Shown piece after piece: positions 24,031 to 35,048 of a stretch of DNA of 64,000 bases. The notes under the pieces are model-generated. The model saw only the letters and a list, made by a program, of their open reading frames with translations. It ran no database searches and was not told where the DNA came from. Position 1 is the stretch's first letter. The number at the start of each line of letters is the position of its first letter. Position numbers and translations under genes: made by a program. This DNA comes from Ophiura sarsii (lineage: Eukaryota > Echinodermata > Ophiuroidea > Amphilepidida > Ophiuridae), in the NCBI GenBank assembly GCA_035610835.1, contig CM069441.1, forward strand, positions 106,761,606-106,825,605. The letters run 5' to 3'.

Positions 24031-25077
24031 CAGTGTTGTAGCTGAGTGCACCCTACCAAAGTCCAAGTCCTTGTTTCTCGAGTCCCAATTCTTACTGTCC
24101 GAGTCCAAGACCAAGACAGAGACCGAGTCCTCATATATTTTAAGTTCTGATAATATTTCATGTCATATATTTTGCTCTCTACAGGCCACGCAAACATACT
24201 ACTTTTTCCCCTGTTTTATATTCATGGACACATTTGGATACCATTTTGAATCAACGGTGTAGTGAGGATTTTGATGCTCGGCTCGGATATGTGGTCAGCA
24301 ATTGAAAAAGTGTTATACATTGAGAAATGTCAAACTTAAGAACAAAGTTAAGTTGTATCAGGGTTGTAGCCAGAGCATTTTGAGTGTCAGGCGCAATATT
24401 TCGCTATTTGGTTACACAATTCTTGCGGCTCAGGGGCCGGGATGTTTTTAGGCCTTTTTAATGCACTTTGAGGGTTCCTGCCAGTCGCCACATAATGTCT
24501 TGTTTTATGAGGCAGTTTAATGATTTTATCCACAAACTGTTAAAAAAAAAAAAATTATTATTTGTTTTTAGAGTGCCGAGCGGCCAGCCCAATTCCGGGC
24601 CCGGCGCCGCCTGGCGTAACTACAACCCTGGTTGTGATAATCTAACAGATTCTACTCTGTGGAGTAAGAGTGAGGAGACTGAGCTGCTCTTTGAAGCTAA
24701 AAATTGCTAATGAAAGATCATTTTTGTTGAAAACACAGACAAAGAACATTTTCCTCGTAAAAATATCCTTAATTGTACATTTTCATTTTTGCACACAATT
24801 TTAAGTCTCTTTACATTATAGTTATAGGATTTCTATGATAAACATGTTTTTCGGCTTCTTATATTTTCAACAGTCAGAGGTATTTATTATGTTTTATGAC
24901 AATATTTCTCAAGAACTGAAGATAAGGATAACGACATTTTAAATTCTTATAAATTATGCCAATACTGGCCTTTGGACTGAGGTAAAATTCCTAAGTTCTC
25001 AGTGTTTGAGCCCTCCTCCGTGTTCAAGTCCTTCAAGGGGACTCGAGACCGAGTCCGGACTCGAGTACTACAACACG
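24031..25077. mobile_element. hAT-like element with GTGTTGTAG ends (tentative)
   Basis: Starts CAGTGTTGTAGCTGAGT and ends near CTCGAGTACTACAACACGG, with GAGTCC/GGACTC words inside both ends (24059-24132 and 25025-25068). Flanks ATTATCAC and ATTATAAG match at 6 of 8 positions, consistent with an old 8-bp duplication. No transposase seen. Confidence 0.45.
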
Positions 25078-25141
25078 GATTATAAGTAAGTTACTGATCC
25101 CTACATAACAGAAAAATGACCAACAATGATAAATTACTTAC

Positions 25142-25240
25142 GGCAAACAACACCACTTGTGAACTGGCCAAGCCAGTTTTGGCTCCCCTGCCCTTCCAGT
25201 TACACAGTCTGGTGAAGTCGTCCGTCATAAGTTCAGCCAT
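25142..25240 (-). CDS. Possible first exon, unknown protein
   Basis: Opens with ATG and reads MAELMTDDFTRLCNWKGRGA then KTGLASSQVVLFA, 33 codons, ending exactly at a consensus donor GTAAGT (phase 0). The coding impression is good, but I cannot name the family. It lies within the candidate large transposon, so it may belong to the element. Confidence 0.35.
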
Positions 25241-25483
25241 TATCCTCACAACTAACTACCTGCTGCTCTGATTGTCCCCCCAGACGGTTCAGCCATTTGA
25301 TCTGCGAAGTAGGTAAAAATCTGTGTTATTTCATTATTATGAGATGTTATTATGAGATGCATATAATCCAAAGAGAATTGTGAAACCATCCCTATCAACT
25401 TGAATTAAACAACTGGTGCTCCTCATTTTCTTGGTTCTCAAAGCTCTGATCAGTTCTACAATTTGCATCAACACGAGGAAGTG

Positions 25484-25696
25484 TCACACGGACACGGTGT
25501 TCAGTATAAAATACCATTTGGTCACATATTTATCACAGCTATAATAACCTGAATGTCCCTTTGTACATTTTACAAAAGCTCTGGCTGGTGTGTCACAGTT
25601 CATATTCTTGAATTTCACCTGCATTGTCTTGCCATTGAACTTAAAGGTTGTTCCTACATGTACATGTATGGCTAATTTTTTTTGACCCCCGAGCAA
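25484..25696 (-). pseudogene. Transposase-like fragment
   Basis: The 70-codon frame contains VKFKNMNCDTPARAFVKC followed by TKGHSGYYSCDKY. This resembles the (C)DAPARAF...KGHxGYxxCDKC signature of large transposase-like proteins found in many invertebrate genomes, with the last Cys replaced by Tyr. The frame then runs into unrelated residues and a stop, and nothing recognisable precedes the Met, so it is a relic. Family assignment is from memory of the motif and is moderate. Confidence 0.45.
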
Positions 25697-25699
25697 AAT

Positions 25700-26810
25700 A
25701 CAAAGAAAATGTATCTATGCAAAAATGATTAATTAATTTTTACAAGAAAAGTATAAATACTACAAAGCTGAAAATTTGGGAGCTTGTTATTGAATTAAGT
25801 TTTTAGAAAGTTTCCTGTTCTGCGGGAGGCTGTAAGACATAATAAATTATAAAAAAAATAATAAAAAAAATATTAGGCTAATTAATGCACTTAATTATTT
25901 TTTTTCAAGTTCATGCACTTTACTAAATGTAATGCCACTTGGTGTATACGTTGGCTATGTAACCAACAACTCTCTTTAATTCCTGTGCTGCAGGAATCTA
26001 AGGCGCATGTAAGTCGATATCGAGTTTCCTGTTACCCGCCCGCATCACTTTTTTCACCCGCGTCAAAATTTCAAGATTTCCCCAAAAAATCATTATTTAT
26101 TTTTAAACACAATTGTTGCCAGTTTTATTAATTTGAACACATTTTTCACTTTCTTAAAATATGAATTTTGAGAACTAGGCTCATCCCATAAGCAAGGCTT
26201 TTTTAATCGTAAACCTACCTTCCGTGAACATTATTTTGATGCATTATACGTTTTTATATTTATTTAAATGAGCACTGTATCAATATGGGTTGATCAAACA
26301 TGCATTTACATGTCAATAATAAAATCTGATCAAATAATGAATAATAAATAATGAAAAAGTCGCCTCATCACTTTGAGAAAAAAAAGTAACAGGAAATTCG
26401 CAATTGACTTTCATGCGCCTAATGGAGTTTTGAATAAAAAATTAGAGCACTTTAAACAAAAAACTACATTTGTATAGAAATTTTACCTAGGGAGTCAAAA
26501 AACCAACATAAAACAAAAGAAAATAGACTGCCCTCTGTTGGCCGAAAAACAGTACAAAACAAAAGAATTCAAAATGACTTAAAATGGTTTTTTTACAATA
26601 AAATTGTCATCTAGAAAACCGTACCTCCAATCAATCTTAAAAATTAGCCATATGAACTTGACCTGAACAACCATTGCTCAAATTTAGATTTCAACTCATC
26701 CACAAATTCTTGTAAAAAATTATTAGCACTGCTGGTTTTGAATCCCCTAAAAAAGCCCAATTGTAAATGGTGTTGTTGAAAAAGTCCCGGTGGTTTCAGT
26801 CAACATTAAC
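25700..26810. other. No gene seen
   Basis: AT-rich sequence between the transposase-like fragment and a degenerate repeat. Nothing recognisable. Confidence 0.35.
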
Positions 26811-26814
26811 TTTG

Positions 26815-27240
26815 GGTACGCATAATCGTTCCAAAAATCGCGAAAAAGGGTGGGTTTTCTGTACCATGTCCGCGATTTTCACAAATTAGGGGTGTTTTTT
26901 GAAGCTACAAAAAAGTATTCCGCGATTTCAAAAAATAAGGGGTCATTTTGGAAGCTATGTCCGCGATTTCAAAACATTAGGGGTGTTTTTGGAGAGGCTA
27001 TGTCCGCGAAGAAGTAAAAAGGGGTATTTTGAACCATATGTGTCCTCGTTTTTGCGCAAATAGGGGGACTATATAGAAAGTGTCCTTGAAATGGTGAAAA
27101 AGGGGGATTATTTTCAGTCAAAATGTTCTCGTTTTTGTGCGAAAAGGGGGTCAAATTAGCCAAATTGTCCGTGAAACGCTGTCAAATAGGGGGTATTTCA
27201 AGATCCTGGAACGATCATGTGTTACCCCTCTGAATACGAA
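26815..27240. repeat. Degenerate repeat, GTCCGCGATTT...AGGGG(T/G)
   Basis: Roughly six to seven diverged units of about 55-65 bp, each with (T)CCGCGATTTC or a variant followed by A-rich sequence, then AGGGGGT(A)TTTT. The same style of unit occurs at 51120-51550 in CYP intron 1, so this is a dispersed repeat-bearing element. Confidence 0.6.
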
Positions 27241-28479
27241 GAGAGAAGGGGAAAAAGTACAGTCTTTGTCCTCAATTCTGCCTAGTATGGGCCAAAACAG
27301 TAAGCCCTTTCTCTTTAATAAAGGCAACCCATCAATAAATGCTTGGAGATACAGCTCATAACAATCAAGAAAACAATCAAGAAGACTAGGACTAGGAGGG
27401 TAAGCTTCAAATACCCTACCACTTCCTCACTACTAACTAGTTAGTAGTACATACACTGTGCAACTATCTGCAAGTGTATGATGAAATTATGAATGGGTCG
27501 TTCTTTAAAAGTCCCCATTGAAGACATGCAGTGGTAGGGTATACTAAAGGAACTCCCAAACATGAAAAATAGTGAATTTATTACGAATTTTGTCTTGGTG
27601 GCCATATTTGCCAATTTACTCGGTGGGACAATTTGGCCACCTGCCTGCTAGGATTGTTACATGGTCGAGAGAGGCTACGGTAGTCGGCAGTTTCTCTGCT
27701 GGCGATTCTACGCAGATGATCCGATTGTGGCAATGTCTTGCTAGACGTCCCGTAACTCAAGTGCGCATGCTCTAACCAATTAAAATACGTTGTAGCTATA
27801 CACGGTTTATTCCGTACGGGACGTGAGGCAAGATATAGCCCCGATTGTTATATTGTTTTGTTCTTGATTTTCACAATAGGCCTACTCGCCATTTCAAAAT
27901 ACAAATAATTATGAACTTACCTCTATAAATCCCGTGTGTGAGTTTCCGACGACGCGAGTGTTTGTCGTATTTTATTATTAATGATTACGTTGTTTTTAAG
28001 TGCATATTTATATTCACAAACTTAAATATAGTTTTCGATGTTATTTATTTAAAATAACATAAAAATATTACTACTAAATTTTAAAAATAAACATATTTTA
28101 TTTGTTTCTTATTTTTATTTATGTATATTATGTTTTAAACATGTTTGAAGCTTTTTACATTTTGGAATGTAGAACTTTTAATAAAAAGTGTTATACCACT
28201 CATACAATACGAAACCCACCAATAGAGGGCGTACACCTATCTCCACCAGTCCCCCAACGTCGGCCTCATTATCTTTTGTGGGCATGCGACCGTGCGCCAT
28301 GTTAAGAGACTGGTGGATTTATCCTAACTTATTAACGGCAGCCTGGTCATGCGATGGTTTCCAGTTTTTAATACGATTTATTCCACTAAAATATAATACC
28401 GGGTTCCAAATTTTACGAAAGCAAGCTCCTGAACTCTCGAGCTCAAGGACAAATTCGAAGTGAATGGTCGTACTGAAAT
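27241..28479. other. No gene seen
   Basis: No exon or RNA gene recognised. CCAATAGAGGGCG and CCCCAACGTCGG near 28225-28265 look like element ends. Confidence 0.35.
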
Positions 28480-29126
28480 CGTCGGGCCAACGCTGGCCCG
28501 CCGACCGTTTGCCTACCGACCATTTACCAACGTCATGTTGACGTTCATTTGGCAACCAATACCCGACATAAAATCCTGTTAATACTCAACGTTGGCTAGA
28601 CGTTGGCTACACGTTGGCTTTCCGACCGCGACCTTGCCGATCATTGCCAACGTTGACCCACCGTAGTCTTGCTATCTGGGTATTTGTTTATTATGCTGAC
28701 GCTTGTGACACGATGACCCGGACAATGAATAGTCCTACTATCTGAATATTGATTCACAACGAATGATTGACAGTTTACGCTCCACTGCTTGCCCTAATCG
28801 CATGTGATACCTCGTATAGAGTGCGATATGCCTAGGCTTCGCCAACCTTTGTAGGCTGAAGCCCTCTTTCAGCATCTTCCATCTGTGTCGGTCTTGTGCT
28901 TCTCTTGTCCATGTCGTTCCTCTGTATTCAGTTAGCTCGTCTCTCCATCTTTGTTTCTGCCTGCCTTTTCTCCTTTTGCCTGTACGGGGTTGCCACTCGG
29001 TTGTTCTTATTGTCCACCGATTATCATTTTGTCTTGAGATATGTCCTGCCCATCTCCATTTAATTTCCTTGATTTCTTGATGATGTTTTTTGCCTTGGTT
29101 TTATCACGAATGGTAGTGTTCTTTTG

Positions 29127-29344
29127 TTTGTCTCGTATTGTTATATTTAACATCCTCCTTTCCATGGCTCGCTGCGCTACTAGAAGTTTCTGCTCAATTT
29201 CTTTGGTTGTTGACCAAGTTTCGGAACCGTTTGTCTCGTATTGTTTGTCTCGTATTGTTATATTTAACATCCTCCTTTCCATGGCTCGCTGCGCTACTAG
29301 AAGTTTCTGCTCAATTTCTTTGGTTGTTGACCAAGTTTCGGAAC
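29127..29344. repeat. Tandem duplication inside the retrotransposon
   Basis: About 100 bp (TTTGTCTCGTATTGTTATAT onward, to GACCAAGTTTCGGAAC) is repeated head to tail with a period near 119 bp. In the element frame this duplicates the segment ETWSTTKEIEQKLLVAQRA. It is probably a local error after insertion. Confidence 0.85.
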
Positions 29345-30885
29345 ACATTGATTGAAAACCCTAGTCCTTAATGTTATTGGTATGGTTTTATCGCATAGAA
29401 TGGTTTTGTTTCTGCCGAAGCAGCTCCAGCCTGCCTTGATTTTTATCATGACTTCCTCTCTCGTATTGTTCTCCATTTTGATTTCCTTGCCAAGATATTT
29501 GTAGCTTTCTACCTTTTCTATCGGTTCCTTGTCGATTTCGATGGACTCCTTTGTTTGAAAATTTGTCATGAATTTCGTTTTTCCTTTGTGCATTTTCAGA
29601 CCAACTTTTCTGCTTTCCGTATTCATACAGTTTAGTTGGGCCTCCATTTCCTTCACCGAGTTAGCTAGCAAAGCCACGTCATCTGCAAACCTGAGGTCTG
29701 TTAGCCGCTCTCCATCGATGAGTATCCCTCTTTCTTTCATGTCTATCTTCTTGAACACCTCTTCCATTGCAGCAGTGAAAATCTTTGGAGAGATCGTGTC
29801 GCCTTGTCTCACGCCTCTGCTGATTTTGATGGGTTTTGAGACGTCCTCATCGATATGGATTCTTGCTGTAGCATTAGTGTATATCCTCTAGAATTTGAAC
29901 ATATCCTTCATTTATTCCTATTTTCCTTAATGCTAGGAAGAGATCACTATGCTCAACTGAGTCAAACGCCTTTTCATAGTCGCGATGAATCCGATGCAGA
30001 GCTTCATTTGATACTCATTGGCTTTTCCAATTAGCTGGCTCAAAGCCTGAATATGGTCAGTGGTTGAGAAGCCTTGCCTAAATCCTGCTTGTTCCCTTGG
30101 TTGGTTTTCATCAAGCACTCTCTTCATTCTGGTTTGAAGGATTCTTGTAAATATTTTGTATGGGTGGGAAAGCAGACTTATTGGCCTGTAGTTTTTGATG
30201 TCCTCTTCGTCTCCCTTCTTGTGTAGAAGTATGATCTTTGCTTCCTTCCATTCCTTGGGGATTTTCCTTTCAGTAAGGATCTGATTGTATAAACTTGCCA
30301 GCTGGGTGTATATTTGCTCACCTCCGATCTTGATGATATCACTGGTTATCTCGTCTAAACCTGGTGCTTTGTTTTTCTTCATCTGCTTTACTGCAAGCTC
30401 AATTTCTTCAACTGTGATGGTAGGTATGTCAGTTTGGTCGGGTGACAAGAAGCCTTAGTATCTTGATTAGACCTGGAGCTGTACAGTTCCTGGTAGAACT
30501 CTGCGCAGATGTTGAGCACTTCTCCCCTATTTGCTGTTGGTGTTCCATCTTTCTTTTTCATTTCTCTTATTCTGGTTTTCTTGCTATTTAGTTTTAGTAT
30601 CTGTTTTGGTCCTCTACCCGTTTCTAAGATGGATTCAATTTGTTCTCTTTCCTTTCTTCTGCTCCTGCGCCTTCTTTTCTTCCTTACCAATTTTACTGTG
30701 TCCTGGTAGTCTTTGTTTTGTTGAGTTGTCTTGTTGGCGGTTGTCTTGAGTTTCTTCCTTTTGGTATCAAGCTCATCAATTTCCTTGTCTTCTTCTGATT
30801 TCTGTTTGGCTTGTTTTTCTTTCGGTGCTATTTTCTCAGCAACCTCCTTTACTGTGTCGGAGATGAGTGAATACTTGGTATCCAC
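29250..30885 (-). pseudogene. Retrotransposon reverse transcriptase domain
   Basis: Copies element RNA into DNA at the nicked target. The frame 30885-30388 carries a basic linker (KKRRRRSRRKEREQ). The 30448-29933 frame has the fingers: MKKNKAPGLDEI, IPKEWKEAKIILLHKKGD, NYRPISLLS and QAGFRQGFST. A 2-bp insertion near 29980 breaks the frame just before the first catalytic Asp block (DYEKAFDSV). The 29812-29297 frame has RQGDTISPKIF, the catalytic FADD box (29689-29678) and YKYLGKEI. Breaks near 29980 and around 29850 make it a pseudogene. Confidence 0.85.
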
Positions 30886-31049
30886 ATCAGAGTCTTCAAT
30901 GCTTAATGCTGCGAATCGGTTTTTCAGCTCTATTTGAAATTCTTGTTTTCTTTCTGCCAGTTTCGCATTCAGCTTGCTCTTTCTCTAATTGTTGATGAAT
31001 TTCAGCCTTGCCAGTCTCTTATTTAGTACTATCTTGGCTCTAACCATTC

Positions 31050-31844
31050 TATGGTCACTTCCAATATCTATACTTTCGTGATCACCTCACAGTTCCTTAG
31101 TATACCACGTTGGCTACTCAATATAAAGTCGATTTGGTTTCTGGTTTTTCCATTAGGACTTTCGCATGTTCAGTATCTGCTTTCTTTCTTTTTGAAGAAA
31201 GTGTTGGCAACAACTAGTTTCTGTTGTGAAGCAAATTCTAGTAGCATTTCGCCCCTTTTATTTCTTACTCCAATTCCATGTTTTCCTAGGAGGGATTCTT
31301 CTCCTGCTCGACGTTTTCCTATTTTAGCATTAAAGTCGCCCATTACTATTCGGTACTTTGCTTTGCTTTCTGAAAATGCCTTAATATTCACGTCTTCATA
31401 TACCTCTTCTACAGCCTCATCATCATAGTCTCCTGTAGGTGCGTATATTTGTACTATGCAGAGAAATTGTCCCCCTGTAAGTCTTACTTTCAGTGCGATT
31501 ACCCTGTTAGAATAGGACTTTATTTCTTCAATGTAGTTTTTGAACTTCTGATGTATTAAGAATCCAATACCTTTGGCTTTTTTGTTAGCTTCTGTTTTCC
31601 CATGATTGTAAAGCCACATACCTCCTGGTAGCTCTATAATACTCTCTCCTTCTCTCTTGGTTTCTGCAAGACCTATTATGTCCCACTTTAAGTCATTTAG
31701 TTCGTCCAAGAGCGATTCTAGAGATTCATCAGTTCTTATAGTCCTTGTATTGTATGTGCAGATGTTTTTATATGTTTGTCCACCCATTGCCTCCTTATCA
31801 ATCTTGCAGCTTCCTTTCGGCTTTGACTGCAGAACGTCACTCAA
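31050..31844 (-). pseudogene. Retrotransposon endonuclease domain
   Basis: Apurinic/apyrimidinic-type endonuclease, which nicks the target DNA to prime reverse transcription. Visible family landmarks are the N-terminal NICTYNTRTIRTDESL (usually N-x-R-T), WDIIGLAETKREGE with the catalytic Glu, IYAPTGDYDDE, IVMGDFNAKIG with the catalytic Asp/Asn, and, after a frame break near 31170, KTRNQIDFIL close to the C-terminal end. The intact part runs from 31844 to 31170 (224 codons). Confidence 0.8.
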
Positions 31845-31889
31845 TGGATTGTTGTTTTATGGAGGTCGGACTGGACTAGAGTGCGATAT

Positions 31890-34600
31890 ACTGTGAATCA
31901 AATCTCAACAATAGGCAGATGTTTGTTTCACATGCCTGGTCTTTCTCTAGGGGTCTGCCACGAGTCATGTATTGACCATGTTGACACCGGGTGAATCAAT
32001 TGCAATTTATTTTTTCTTAAAGTCAAGTTAACCTCATTTAAAAAAGGCCATCTAGATCTTGGCTGTTGGCATATATTTCTCACAGCATTTAACGTGGGGT
32101 TTCCTCAGGATCCTCAACTGAGTTAACAACCCGAAACCACAAACAAATTAAATGCCGCTAAAGAGATTGCTAAGTGGGTGGCTTACGGGAAACAAATTAT
32201 ATACCAAAACGATGTCGTATCTCTTATAAAAGCATAAATTAGCCTACACAAATTAAAAATTAAAAATAATCCCTAAGTTAACATCAATATAATGACTCGA
32301 GGTGTTCTAGGCCAATTAAAATTGATTCTTCTGTATTAGGCCCACTGTTTCCCGCCCGCGTCCAAAAATTAGAATGCCAAATATTTAATTATTTGATTTT
32401 TATTTAGGATTTTATGAAATTAATCATGTAGTTATAACATAATTAAATACGGACCTCGATTGGTTGCGAGTTGCGACCACTTGTTTATAAAGGAATAAAA
32501 GATAGACATCTCGTCCCTTTTCCAAACATGAAACTGTAAACTCATAATCATTTTAAATCGGTATCCTTATTGCCAAGTAGCTTTGATTTATTCGATAAAA
32601 TGACCTTGTCAGTCCCGAACTCGTCCGTAGCTATCTGACGATTCAGAGAATCCAGTCCCTCCGTGTCACACTTTAGTACACAGCTGAATACAGCGTGCTA
32701 AGACGAATGACGTCGGATTTACGAGCGATAGCTGCATATTCTTAAAAGGAACTCGCGTCTGTTTCCTTAAAAATATTCATGATCAATGGGATTCGAACTC
32801 GAGGTGGCAACTCCATTCAATAGCAGCACAAAGACACACATTAGTGAGTTCGCCGTAAATTCAATAGAGTAGTGTTGCTAAAATAGTATTGCATTTTATT
32901 TAGGTATTGGTTCTTTATTTTGCTTAATAAAAGCTAATTAGCACACGATTTGAATTTACCAACAGCGATATTCTTATCGAGGAGACAATACCCCACATGT
33001 CTATACCAATCGCAATCGCATGCTCCAACACGATAGTGGTCACGAAATGTCTTACGGGAAGCACTTTTCTCGGGTTTTACACTGTACCACCAGTAGAACA
33101 CGCTCATGGTCACAGGTCACTAATAGGTATATCAAATAAGGTGGGGCCGTTTCAAAAAATCATTAAAATCGTGATACGTGTCTCTATTTTAAATAGAAGT
33201 TGTCAAAAAACATAACATTTTTGGTATCATATTAAAGACAATTTATCCAGCTACCGAATAAAAAAAGGATTAAAGCCACATGTTTAGCAACAGTGAAGTT
33301 ATCAATCTAAACGTCGAGTGAGTCAAGGGTGGGGCCGGTGGATTAGCAGCGCCGGTGCATGAGGCGCCCATAGGTTTCTACACAAAATAGCGGAAAACTA
33401 GAACTTTTGAAATTGATGCCATTTTAAAAGTATACATAGGAAAGTTTTCAAACGTCTCATATGTGTTAATAACATGTGCCTGCTACTATGAATAATAATA
33501 TTGAATTGTTATCTAGACATTCTCTACTAGAATATGATGTTCAATTCAGGGAGTGTTTTAATGTAAAAAATACACAGTTTTATTCATTTTATTGATTAAA
33601 CAATGGCCAAATCGCAGTCTCTCTATTTCATTTGTGTGACTCTTCGGTCCTTTTCTACCCTGGGTAGTAAAACATTTAACTAAAAAAAGCCAGAAGTGTT
33701 TTTTCACAGAATTGTTCATAGATTTATGAAAATTTTTGCTATTTAGACCTATTTTGGACCACCCTGTATTCAAAATAAAAGGAACTTTAATGATATTCAT
33801 GTAGTTCATTTTGGTAACCATTTTCCTTTAAATTAAATAGTCCATGCTAACTAAATTTCATAGAATATTATATACAAACCTTCATTTTATGCATTATTTC
33901 ATCATAATTTTAGACACCCTGTACTTTTCCTGTGTACATTTTGGGCAGGTGATTCTTGGTAGCACCTTCTGCGGTTGTTCTGATTTTGGTGACTATCTTC
34001 AGCTAAACCCTAATTGTACAAACTATCAAAATATTTTGTGAGGAGCAAAAACGATCAACTTTTTTATGTTCCACCCTGTAAAAATATGACACACCCTGTA
34101 TAATTTGATTCTCTTTTGCAAAAATGAAAATCTTGAATCATAAGCTTTCCAACAATATATAGTTTGTGGGTCATTAAGTATGTAAAACTTAAGTTTGGTC
34201 CCGTTTAATCAGAATTGGTGCATTTCTCAACATTATTAGAAGTGAAACATTTTTTTGGACCAGTTTGTGATTTCTGACCTCATAGCTTCAAACGACTCGG
34301 CTCACGAAAGTATCCAAGTTCATTGAATAGACTATAATGATTACAGCATGCAGCCAAGGACATGGGTTCAAATCCATTGTTTGGAAATTGAAAATCGATT
34401 TAAACACGCACAACCTTTACCGTGTTGGTCAATTGATGCATAGATTACGCCAATTGATCAACAGGTGCATGTTCCCGCAAGATGCATTCCCGGCGTTATC
34501 TGTACAATCACAGCACAATGCAGTCACATCTTCTGTCAGTATGGTCAGGTTTGAACACCTATGGCGGAGTCTTAAGTACATTTTGAGCTATTTTGACAAC
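31890..34600. other. Intergenic, no gene seen
   Basis: No exon recognised. Several ACACCCTGTA / CCACCCTGTA words (33755, 33912, 34070, 34090) look like remnants of mariner-type termini. A B-box-like TTCGAATCC (minus strand, near 32790) stands alone without an A box. Confidence 0.35.
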
Positions 34601-34648
34601 ATTTAAACAACTCTTTTGTTTCGTGTAACTGATACAAACGCTAAAAAC

Positions 34649-35048
34649 ATGTTATTTTCACTAGTCAATACGTTAGTGCGTGGAGTTCAACGTATAGCCG
34701 ATGTAACTTATTTCAGTTTATCTACATTGACTCTAATACTTGGACTGGTTATACTCATTTTACTATACAAAAGACGCCAACAATATGACCAGTCCAGAAA
34801 TCTTCCACCAGGTCCGTGGGGCTGGCCTGTCATAGGTATCCTGCCAACGTTGGCCACTGGAGATCCGGCCAAGAAACTAATGGAGATTGGCAAGACTTAT
34901 GGCGATATATTCAGTTTCAGATTGGGATCATATGATGTTGTGGTGCTCAACGATTTGGATCTGATTAAGGAAGCTTTTCAGAGATCTGGTGATATATTCA
35001 TGGACAGACCAAGGCAGACAATGTTTGAACTATTTACACATGGACAAG
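34649..35048 (+). CDS. P450 copy 1, exon 1
   Basis: Encodes the membrane anchor, hinge and first beta region through MDRPRQTMFELFTHGQ. The Met at 34649 aligns with the start of copy 2 (both lead into a NTLV(R/N)GVQ segment); an in-frame Met at 34616 would add 11 residues. Ends AAG before GTTGTA. Confidence 0.88.

Larger units (their letters stand above)
18005..28680. mobile_element. Possible 10.7-kb degraded DNA transposon
   Basis: The left end CCCAGATAGCAATACAACG (18005) and the right end (28680 inward, read on the minus strand: CCCAGATAGCAAGACTACGG) are inverted matches over about 38 bp, flanked by TA. Both ends carry subterminal GTTGGC/GCCAAC words: dense at 18013-18560, sparser at 28480-28660. 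Inside are a transposase-like fragment on the minus strand (25484-25696), exon-like segments and nested younger elements (18927, 19304, 19783, 21450, 23740). Many subterminal repeats plus such a fragment fit a CACTA/EnSpm-like element, but the ends could also belong to two separate elements. Confidence 0.4.
28830..31876 (-). mobile_element. Non-LTR retrotransposon, nearly full length, inactive
   Basis: A 3047-bp element is flanked by a perfect 13-bp target-site duplication TAGAGTGCGATAT (28817-28829 and 31877-31889). Read on the minus strand it has, in order, an apurinic-type endonuclease (from 31844), a charged linker, reverse transcriptase and a C-terminal region (GKRRKGRQKQRWRDELTEY, about 28940). 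Single-ORF architecture and a length near 3 kb fit RTE-like clades, but I cannot fix the clade. The 5' untranslated part is only about 30 bp, so slight 5' truncation is possible. The frame is broken several times. Confidence 0.85.

Noticed and set aside
32780..32840. tRNA-like B box TTCGAATCC on the minus strand
   Set aside because: No A box at the right distance and no tRNA fold.
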